From Polynucleobacter meluiroseus (lineage in GTDB: Bacteria > Pseudomonadota > Gammaproteobacteria > Burkholderiales > Burkholderiaceae), in contig CALQED020000108.1 of assembly GCA_943329505.2 (NCBI GenBank), forward strand, positions 1 through 5,310: a stretch of DNA of 5,310 bases. Direction: 5' to 3'. Position numbers and translations under genes: made by a program. The stretch's first letter is position 1, and the number at the start of each line of letters is the position of its first letter. The notes beneath the pieces were generated by a model, which was not told the origin of the DNA, searched no databases, and was given only the letters and a program-made list of their open reading frames with translations. Below, in pieces: positions 1-5,310 of the stretch.

Positions 1-2
1 CA

Positions 3-989
3 CGTAGCAATGCAATTGCCTCACTCCGCCGTCACATGCTCGATGCCGATTTCATGGAAGTGGAGACACCCATGCTCCACCCGATTCCTGGAGGCGCAAC
101 AGCAAAACCTTTTATCACCCATCACAATGCATTAGATATGCAGATGTTTTTGCGTATTGCGCCAGAGCTTTATCTAAAACGCTTGGTAGTGGGTGGCTTT
201 GAGCGCGTCTTTGAAATCAACCGCAACTTCCGTAATGAAGGCGTCAGCCCACGTCATAATCCAGAGTTCACCATGATGGAGTTCTACGCGGCGTACACTG
301 ATTACCGCTGGTTAATGGATTTCACCGAAGGCTTGATTCGTGCAGCAGCTATTGATGCGCAAGGTACAGCAGTATTAACCCACCAAGGTCGGGAGCTAGA
401 TCTCAGCAAGCCATTTCAGCGCCTAACTATCAACAAAGCCATCTTGAAGTATTGTGCCCAGTCTGGCAAAAACTATGAAGCTGCCCAGCTCGAAGATATC
501 AACTTTATTCGTGCTGAATTAAAAAAGGGGGGTGAGAATCCAGATACTCCTACCCTCAAGAATGCGGGCATTGGCGCTCTGCAACTTGCTTTATTTGAAT
601 TGGTCGCTGAACAGCATCTCTGGGAACCAACTTACATCATTGATTACCCCATTGAAGTGAGCCCACTGGCTAGAGAATCTGACACGCGTCCGGGCATTAC
701 CGAACGCTTTGAGTTATTCATCACTGGTCGAGAAATTGCGAATGGCTTCTCAGAACTCAATGATGCTGAAGATCAAGCTAATCGCTTCCGTAAACAAGTA
801 GAACAAAAAGAAGCAGGTGATGAGGAGGCCATGTACTTTGACCATGACTTCATTCGTGCCCTCGAGTACGGCATGCCGCCCACTGGTGGCTGTGGTATTG
901 GCATTGACCGTTTAGTCATGCTCCTCACTGATGCTCCAAATATTCGTGATGTAATTCTCTTCCCGCACTTACGTCGCGAAGAAGAGTAA
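3..989 (+). CDS. lysS: Lysyl-tRNA synthetase, class II (5'-truncated by window edge)
   Basis: Class II aminoacyl-tRNA synthetase that charges tRNA-Lys with lysine using ATP, in the cytoplasm. The frame is open at the window edge and gives 328 residues to a TAA stop. Seen directly: a motif 1 region near the start ([19 protein letters not shown]), then PGGATAKPF; motif 2 as [11 protein letters not shown] followed by [12 protein letters not shown] (about nt 210-290); and motif 3 as [13 protein letters not shown] then IRDVILFP close to the C-terminus (about nt 888-965). Compared with the roughly 500-residue bacterial family, the missing part is the N-terminal OB-fold anticodon-binding domain and the domain junction. 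The ATG at 36 is internal, because in-frame sequence upstream of it ([10 protein letters not shown]) still matches the family, so it is not the true start. The catalytic domain looks intact, with no frameshift. It converges on the chemosensory operon and is functionally unrelated to it. Confidence 0.97.
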   Translation, partial: RSNAIASLRRHMLDADFMEVETPMLHPIPGGATAKPFITHHNALDMQMFLRIAPELYLKRLVVGGFERVFEINRNFRNEGVSPRHNPEFTMMEFYAAYTDYRWLMDFTEGLIRAAAIDAQGTAVLTHQGRELDLSKPFQRLTINKAILKYCAQSGKNYEAAQLEDINFIRAELKKGGENPDTPTLKNAGIGALQLALFELVAEQHLWEPTYIIDYPIEVSPLARESDTRPGITERFELFITGREIANGFSELNDAEDQANRFRKQVEQKEAGDEEAMYFDHDFIRALEYGMPPTGGCGIGIDRLVMLLTDAPNIRDVILFPHLRREEE

Positions 990-1011
990 ATGGCATAGGC
1001 GTTCAATAAAT

Positions 1012-1032
1012 GGCACCCTAGGGTGCCTTTTT
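1012..1032 (+). terminator. Rho-independent terminator of lysS, probably bidirectional
   Basis: GGCACC and GGTGCC (1012-1017 and 1022-1027) pair perfectly around a CTAG loop, and TTTTT follows at 1028-1032. It lies 22 nt after the lysS stop. The whole 16-nt core is palindromic. On the - strand the same hairpin is preceded by AAAAA and followed by the T-rich ATTTATT, so it could also end the cheA-cheW transcript, whose last stop codon is about 30 nt away. The + strand role is strongly supported; the - strand role is inferred. Confidence 0.88.
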
Positions 1033-1058
1033 GATGCTCAATATTGATCTCGGTCCTA

Positions 1059-1529
1059 TTAGGGCAATTCAGGAAGTACTTGTAGGCTAGCAGGCAGAAT
1101 CCCATGAGGATTTTGAGCATTGCGAGATATTGCAGCGGTATCCAAAAGAATTAAGAGACCTTCAGACAATCTATATGCGCCCTCGATGGCTTCTTGAAAT
1201 TGCCCTGACAAATGGCTTGGCGGTAATACCAACTCTTCGGTATTAAACGTCAGAATATCCCCTATGGAATCCACCATCAATGCAATATTATTTTCTTGCA
1301 CTTTAAGGATGATGCTAAATGACTCACACCTTGAATCAGGAATATCTAAGTAGGCACTAATATCGACTGCCGGCATTAGTAAGCCACGCAAATTTAATAT
1401 ACCCCGAATCATTTTTGGACTACCTGGTACATGCGTACAGCTTAAATTTCGATTGACCTCAATCAATTCTTCAGCAGGAACGCCTAGGGTATAAATGCCA
1501 ACATTAAAGGCTAAGAATGAGCGTTGCAT
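1059..1529 (-). CDS. CheW-like chemotaxis adaptor protein
   Basis: A 156-residue single-domain CheW-family adaptor, a cytoplasmic protein that links the MCP signalling tip to the CheA kinase. Seen: an N-terminal strand pattern RSFLAFNVGIYTLGVP, a linker with HVPGSPKMIRGILNLRG (the NLRG motif, Arg49, is a CheW hallmark near the receptor/kinase interface), then MPAVDIS, IALMVDSIGDI, and a C-terminal LLILLD strand. The length is typical of stand-alone CheW. I chose the ATG at 1529-1527, two bases after the cheA stop. A TTG at 1535-1533 overlapping that stop would add two residues (MN) and is possible but less likely. No strong Shine-Dalgarno is seen (only CCGGG a few bases upstream), so translation is probably coupled to cheA. 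Residues after about 140 are a short tail of no known function. It could be named cheW, but chemosensory operons often carry several paralogues, so I leave the symbol blank. Confidence 0.9.
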   Translation of the reverse strand: MQRSFLAFNVGIYTLGVPAEELIEVNRNLSCTHVPGSPKMIRGILNLRGLLMPAVDISAYLDIPDSRCESFSIILKVQENNIALMVDSIGDILTFNTEELVLPPSHLSGQFQEAIEGAYRLSEGLLILLDTAAISRNAQNPHGILPASLQVLPELP

Positions 1530-1531
1530 AT

Positions 1532-3766
1532 TCAACCCGGAAGATATAAATCAATGACTTTAGGATATTCATCTGACTCTTCCTGAATATTGTGCATCAC
1601 CAGCACTTCCTCTAAGTCCAATACATTAATGACTTGATCGTTATAGATGATGCAGCCATTCAAACCTCTCTGAGGTGTGGCTAGCTCATGTAATTTAGCA
1701 GGCACTTCAATAATATCCGTGACTTGCTTTACCACTAAACCATATAAGCGATCACGGTAATGGCATGTTAATACTGGAACACGAGCATGGTTCAAGTGAG
1801 AATCCTTGGACCCACCGCTAACATAATGATCAAGTCGCACTAAATCCATGAGCTGCTCATTAAAATAGACTACTTCACGGCTACCGTTTTGTTGAATTTG
1901 AGATGGATCTAATTTAATAATATGGTCGATAGAATCCAAAGGTAGGGCAATTTTATTAAGCCCCGGAATCTCAAACAGCAGTACGGAAATCATTTCTTCG
2001 ACAGTCGGCACATAGCGCTCTTCCTGCCTGATTGGATTGGCTTGCAGTCGCTCAACCAAGCCAGATTTACGGGCAATTCCATCAACGTCCAAAATGAGGG
2101 CAACTTCACCATCGCCCATAATGGTAGCGCCAGCAAAATTAGACATATCCCTCAATAACTCGCCCAAAGGCTTAATAACAATATCTTGAATATTCAAGAC
2201 TTCTTCTACAACCAATCCGAATAAAGTGCCATTGAAGTTAAGCAACGTAATAAAGAGCTTCTGCTTTGGCTTTAGTGGTTTTTTAGCCATCTTCAATTGT
2301 TCATCCAAGAACAATAAGGGGATTAACTTATCCCTTAAGCGGAACGTTGGCGTGCCATAAAAATCTTCAATACCATTATTAGGTTGATTTGGCGAAAAAC
2401 GTACCAATTCTAAGATACGGTTTTGAGGAATAAGGAATATCTCCCCTCCAGACCTAACAAATAAGGTGGGCAAGATGGCTAAAGTAAGAGGGATCTTTAG
2501 CTTGACATGCGTACCTTCATTGGGAATGCTAGTAACTTCAATGCTGCCGCCAATATTTTCAATATTATTCTTTACCACATCCATGCCTACCCCTCTGCCA
2601 GAGAGATTGGTAATAGCATCACGAGTAGAGAAACCTGGGAGGAAGATGAGATCAATCAACTCTTTGTGATTGAGCAATTGCGCTTTTTCACCACTGATCA
2701 AACCACGCGATACAGCACGTTGACGGACGCGCTCATAATCTACGCCAGCGCCATCATCGATTACCTCAACGATGACAATACCATTCTGGTGCGCCGCACG
2801 AAGCACTAAATATGCAAGCTCAGACTTCCCCTTTTGTAAACGTATTTCAGGAGATTCAATGCTGTGATCGATGCTGTTTCGAATGAGATGTATTAATGGA
2901 TCTCGAATACTATCTAACAAGATACGATCTAACTCCGTTTCAGATCCTTCTTGCAAAAGGCGCACCTTCTTGCCGCACTCAGCAGAAACATCTCTTACCA
3001 AACGGGGAAACTTATCCCAAATATGAAAGATAGGCTGCATCCGCATTTTCATCATGCGTTCTTGTAGCTCTAAGGTCAATAAGTCAATACTCCGTACTGC
3101 ACTAGTAAACAACTTATCGCTAGACTGCTGAGAAAACGGTAAAAGTCGATTGCGGGCGAGCACCATCTCACTGGCAATATTCATCAGCTTATCGAGCACT
3201 TCTGGGTTCACTTTGACAGGGACCACTACCTCTTGGCCCGGAGTATTCGGCATGAGTGCCTCGGCAGGCTCCGCATACTCCAATTGAATTTCTGGCGCAG
3301 GTTGTGGCTCTGGTTTGAGCACTATTTCAGGCGCTTCATTAGTCGGTGGAGACGAAATCTTGTCATGAGTCTGTTTGATTTCAGCCGGAATCGCACCAAG
3401 TAAGGCGGCAATCAACTCCTGGTCATCTCCAGCAGGCTCTATATGATTAGCCTCTACCCCCTCAATAATGCTTCGGAGAATGTCATTCATCTCCAGCAAG
3501 CGAGTAGATTTATCAAAATCTAATGTAGCTTGTCCGGCACGAATTTTGCCCAGCAAGCTCTCGCCGGCATGGGAAAGCTTCTCTAAGCGCTTCAGGGCAA
3601 AAAAGCCACTGCTCCCCTTCAGGGTGTGCAATCCTCGGAAGATGTTACCCACCAAGGCCTGGTCCCCAGGATTTTCTTCAAGGCGCACAAAATCACCATC
3701 TAGTCGATCGATAATTTCCCGAGCTTCCAGGATAAATTCAGCGAGGATTTCGTCGTGATTTTCCAT
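1532..3766 (-). CDS. cheA: CheA-type chemotaxis histidine kinase, P2-less with tandem CheW domains
   Basis: A cytoplasmic 744-residue kinase of receptor arrays that autophosphorylates and passes phosphate to response regulators. Domains in order: Hpt/P1 at about 1-105 with the phosphorylation box HTLKGSSGFF (His47); a Pro/Glu-rich linker at about 130-180 with no recognisable P2 domain; P3 dimerisation at about 182-245 (LDKLMNIASEMVLARNRLL); and P4 HATPase at about 246-427. P4 has an N-box HLIRNSIDHSIE (His293, Asn297, Asp300), a G1 box DDGAG (337-341), PGFSTRD (377-383) and a G2 box SGRGVGMDVV (389-398). A P5 CheW-like domain follows at about 428-570, and a second at about 590-725 (ALPLDSIDHII, YGLVVKQVTDIIEV, VINVLDLEEVL). 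All kinase boxes look intact; the usual DHGIE is DHSIE. E. coli CheA is about 650 residues with P2 and one P5, so this is a different architecture. The ATG at 3766 is the only sensible start, since the next Met is residue 93, after the Hpt box. No Shine-Dalgarno is visible. It is the first gene of a cheA-cheW pair, divergent from an MCP. The family call is secure; partner and output are unknown. Confidence 0.95.
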   Translation of the reverse strand: MENHDEILAEFILEAREIIDRLDGDFVRLEENPGDQALVGNIFRGLHTLKGSSGFFALKRLEKLSHAGESLLGKIRAGQATLDFDKSTRLLEMNDILRSIIEGVEANHIEPAGDDQELIAALLGAIPAEIKQTHDKISSPPTNEAPEIVLKPEPQPAPEIQLEYAEPAEALMPNTPGQEVVVPVKVNPEVLDKLMNIASEMVLARNRLLPFSQQSSDKLFTSAVRSIDLLTLELQERMMKMRMQPIFHIWDKFPRLVRDVSAECGKKVRLLQEGSETELDRILLDSIRDPLIHLIRNSIDHSIESPEIRLQKGKSELAYLVLRAAHQNGIVIVEVIDDGAGVDYERVRQRAVSRGLISGEKAQLLNHKELIDLIFLPGFSTRDAITNLSGRGVGMDVVKNNIENIGGSIEVTSIPNEGTHVKLKIPLTLAILPTLFVRSGGEIFLIPQNRILELVRFSPNQPNNGIEDFYGTPTFRLRDKLIPLLFLDEQLKMAKKPLKPKQKLFITLLNFNGTLFGLVVEEVLNIQDIVIKPLGELLRDMSNFAGATIMGDGEVALILDVDGIARKSGLVERLQANPIRQEERYVPTVEEMISVLLFEIPGLNKIALPLDSIDHIIKLDPSQIQQNGSREVVYFNEQLMDLVRLDHYVSGGSKDSHLNHARVPVLTCHYRDRLYGLVVKQVTDIIEVPAKLHELATPQRGLNGCIIYNDQVINVLDLEEVLVMHNIQEESDEYPKVIDLYLPG

Positions 3767-3767
3767 G

Positions 3768-3835
3768 TAAGCTAATAGTAATAGACATTTATTTGGGCGG
3801 GCGGATAGAATGGTGGCTACAGCAATATTAGCTTA
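3768..3835. repeat. Perfect 10-bp inverted repeat in the divergent promoter region
   Basis: TAAGCTAATA at 3768-3777 and its exact reverse complement TATTAGCTTA at 3826-3835 are separated by 48 bp. A third, imperfect copy (TAAGCAATA, one base shorter) follows at 3839-3847. It pairs with the neighbouring GCTTA to give a small palindrome, GCTTA-TAT-TAAGC (3831-3843). The first arm sits one base from the cheA start codon. The repeat may be an operator for a DNA-binding regulator or an mRNA structure; which is unknown. Confidence 0.6.
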
Positions 3836-3854
3836 TATTAAGCAATAATCACAA
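3825..3854 (-). promoter_or_regulatory. Candidate sigma-70-like promoter for cheA-cheW
   Basis: On the - strand, TTGTGA (3854-3849; 4 of 6 to TTGACA), an 18-nt spacer and TAATAT (3830-3825; 4 of 6 to TATAAT) form the best -35/-10 pair I can find facing cheA. It would leave a leader of roughly 50 nt. The -10 overlaps one arm of the inverted repeat, so a protein bound there would be placed to repress. In an AT-rich gap such a match can occur by chance. Confidence 0.3.
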
Positions 3855-3897
3855 TTAGCCCCATCCCTATTGGCCACCTTACGCATAAACCTTCTAC

Positions 3898-3903
3898 AGG
3901 AAG
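3898..3903 (+). promoter_or_regulatory. Shine-Dalgarno of the MCP gene
   Basis: AGGAAG ends 9 nt before the ATG at 3913. This good match and spacing fixes the MCP start, and it contrasts with cheA and cheW, which have no comparable site. Confidence 0.75.
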
Positions 3904-3912
3904 CCCTACCGA

Positions 3913-5310
3913 ATGTTTCGCAACTTTTTAGATAACTTCGAAAGACAGTCTACTGTCAAAACTAAGCTGCAAGTAAGCTTTGGTCTGATTCTATTTTTTA
4001 CGCTGATCGTTGGGGGAATTTCGATCTATGGCTACCATGTCATGGGCAAAAGTGCGGACTGGTTGTACGAGCAAGGCTCAAAAGGGATTGAAGATTCAAA
4101 ACAATTACAAATTGATGCGGCTTCCTTGGATATTGAACTGAATCACTTGCTACTCGCCTCTACTCTTCCAAATAAAAATGAAGCTCAAGCACTGCGTGAA
4201 CAAGCGTTAGCAAATATTGAAAAGTTAAGAACCAGCCTACAAGAAAACATCAAACGTGCTGATGCCAAAATTATTCGCTCTAAAACCAGGGTTGAATTTA
4301 ATGAGCTCGTTGAAGACTTTGATATTTACTTAATTGCAATCGAGCAAGTCGCTATCGTTGAAAAGAGCTCTCCATCTGCTGCCACGACCATGTATTTTGG
4401 TGAAAAGTTTCAAGGCTTTAAACCCCGCATCACAAAAAACTTACAGGATTTTGTGGATGCTAAATTAGAAAGTGCTAGCCTGTTTAATCAAGCGGCCGAG
4501 TCAGCACAACAATATGCAATCATCTCTACGCTTGTGACGATTGCTATCTCAATCTTACTAAGTATCCTGATTGGTATTCGCTTCCGTCATTCGATTATTG
4601 ACCCTCTGAATAAAACTAAAGAGGCTCTGAACGCCTTAGCTGAGTCTCGCCTTAACACTACTATTGAAGGTATCAATTACGCTGGCGTCGTAGGTCAAAT
4701 CGCTCAGTCAACTCAAACACTACAAAATAATCTTCGTGGGGCCATTCAGGAAATTAGCAACAATGCGCTAATGATTAGTACATCGTCTGAGGAGCTCGCT
4801 GCAGTGAGCGCTCAACTCAATGCCAGCGCAGAAGAAACCTCTTCTCAGGCAAACGAAGTAGCTCAATCCTCTGACATCGTCAGTCAAAATACGCAGTCTG
4901 TGGCGACTTCAACTGAGGAGTTTAGCTCTAGCATTCGGGAGATCTCTATTAATGCGATGGAAGCCTCTCGGGTTGCCAATAAGGCAGTCACCATTGCCAA
5001 TAACACTAATCAGCAGATGTCGAAACTGAGTACCAGCAGCATTCAAATTGGTGAAGTAGTAGCAGTGATTGCTGATATTGCTGAACAAACCAATTTACTC
5101 GCACTCAATGCAACCATCGAAGCGGCCCGTGCTGGAGAGTTAGGTAAAGGGTTTGCTGTAGTAGCAAATGAAGTAAAAGAATTGGCTCGCTCTACTGCAA
5201 AAGCGACCAATGAAATTGGTCAGTCAATTGACGCCATTCAATCTGATGCTAAAGCTGCGATTGAATCCATTGTCGAAATTACTCAGATTATTAATAAAAT
5301 CTACGATATC
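3913..5310 (+). CDS. Methyl-accepting chemotaxis protein (3'-truncated by window edge)
   Basis: An inner-membrane chemoreceptor; 466 codons are visible without a stop. Layout: a short cytoplasmic N-terminus ([19 protein letters not shown]); TM1 at about 20-41 ([19 protein letters not shown]); a periplasmic region at about 42-200 that reads as all-helical, with no cysteines, and fits a four-helix-bundle (4HB_MCP) ligand domain; TM2 at about 201-224 ([17 protein letters not shown]); HAMP at about 225-276 with the conserved proline in IIDPL; then the signalling coiled coil. The kinase-control hairpin tip is [19 protein letters not shown] (391-409), followed by [14 protein letters not shown], a clear family signature. 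Glu-Glu pairs at 293/294, 307/308 and 335/336 lie at heptad multiples and are candidate methylation sites. About 120 residues of ascending helix precede the tip, so roughly 50-60 residues or more of descending helix should lie beyond the window, where any C-terminal CheR-tethering peptide would be. The ligand cannot be predicted. It is divergent from cheA-cheW, its likely partners. Confidence 0.95.
   Translation, partial: MFRNFLDNFERQSTVKTKLQVSFGLILFFTLIVGGISIYGYHVMGKSADWLYEQGSKGIEDSKQLQIDAASLDIELNHLLLASTLPNKNEAQALREQALANIEKLRTSLQENIKRADAKIIRSKTRVEFNELVEDFDIYLIAIEQVAIVEKSSPSAATTMYFGEKFQGFKPRITKNLQDFVDAKLESASLFNQAAESAQQYAIISTLVTIAISILLSILIGIRFRHSIIDPLNKTKEALNALAESRLNTTIEGINYAGVVGQIAQSTQTLQNNLRGAIQEISNNALMISTSSEELAAVSAQLNASAEETSSQANEVAQSSDIVSQNTQSVATSTEEFSSSIREISINAMEASRVANKAVTIANNTNQQMSKLSTSSIQIGEVVAVIADIAEQTNLLALNATIEAARAGELGKGFAVVANEVKELARSTAKATNEIGQSIDAIQSDAKAAIESIVEITQIINKIYDI

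Larger units (their letters stand above)
3767..3912. promoter_or_regulatory. Divergent intergenic control region between cheA and the MCP gene
   Basis: This 146-bp non-coding gap must hold the promoters for the - strand cheA-cheW pair and the + strand MCP, unless transcription enters from elsewhere. Its middle (about 3821-3855) is markedly AT-rich, while 3795-3803 is a short G/C run. It carries a long inverted repeat, a weak sigma-70-like pair facing cheA and a weak sigma-28-like pair facing the MCP. I see no reading frame with a credible protein in it. Confidence 0.75.

Noticed and set aside
1038..1047. Palindrome TCAATATTGA in the convergent gap
   Set aside because: It is short, AT-rich and has no G/C stem or T-tract. 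It is likely chance, and a promoter operator between two gene ends would make little sense.
773..1120. A 115-codon - strand reading frame overlapping the lysS 3' end and the cheW 3' end
   Set aside because: It covers the lysS motif 3 region in antisense, spans the terminator, and has low-complexity Arg/Ser/Lys content with no recognisable family.
1533..1535. TTG as the start codon of the CheW-like gene
   Set aside because: An ATG lies only two codons downstream and gives the normal family N-terminus. TTG would add just two residues. It cannot be fully excluded.
2466..2809. Two + strand reading frames (67 and 100 codons) inside cheA
   Set aside because: Both are antisense to the conserved ATPase region of cheA, whose frame is clearly real. 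They have no family resemblance and no ribosome site that stands out.
3468..3758. A 96-codon + strand reading frame antisense to the cheA Hpt domain
   Set aside because: It is a Ser/Arg/Lys-rich shadow of the Hpt coding strand.
1532..3766. A PilL/ChpA-type multi-Hpt kinase of the type IV pilus Chp system
   Set aside because: Only one Hpt domain is present and there is no C-terminal receiver domain. The architecture instead fits a shorter CheA with two CheW domains.
3767..3912. Small protein or RNA gene in the divergent gap
   Set aside because: No frame has a start with a ribosome site, and no stable GC-rich stem with a T-tract is present. The space is of normal size for back-to-back promoters.

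Overview
The window looks like part of a betaproteobacterial chromosome, most likely Burkholderiaceae. The lysyl-tRNA synthetase fragment has the beta/gammaproteobacterial LysS type sequence. The base composition is moderately AT-rich by eye, unlike high-GC Burkholderia or Ralstonia, so a Polynucleobacter-like organism is a reasonable but unproven guess. Coding is dense, and there are no mobile elements, CRISPR arrays, tRNAs or rRNAs.

Layout: (1) The 3' two thirds of lysS runs on the + strand to 989 and is cut by the left window edge. (2) A short convergent gap holds a strong hairpin-plus-T-tract terminator that probably serves both strands. (3) On the - strand lies a two-gene chemosensory operon: a CheA-type histidine kinase (3766 to 1532) followed immediately by a single-domain CheW-like adaptor (1529 to 1059). 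(4) A 146-bp AT-rich divergent intergenic region carries a perfect 10-bp inverted repeat. (5) On the + strand a transmembrane methyl-accepting chemotaxis protein (MCP) starts at 3913 and runs off the right edge after 466 codons with no stop.

The three chemosensory genes should form one signalling array. The MCP senses through a periplasmic helical bundle and its cytoplasmic hairpin tip docks CheW and the kinase. CheW bridges receptor and kinase, and CheA autophosphorylates on its N-terminal Hpt histidine (His47). The kinase is not the textbook E. coli layout: it has no recognisable P2 (CheY/CheB docking) domain, only a Pro/Glu-rich linker, and it ends in two CheW-like (P5-like) domains in tandem. 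No response regulator, CheR, CheB or CheZ is visible, so the output of the pathway (flagella, type IV pili, or a non-motility output) cannot be read here.

The most interesting points are the P2-less, tandem-CheW kinase, the inverted repeat abutting the cheA start codon in a gene with no visible Shine-Dalgarno, and the unassigned output. All component families are known. I do not see a clearly undescribed system, only a variant chemosensory module whose purpose is open.
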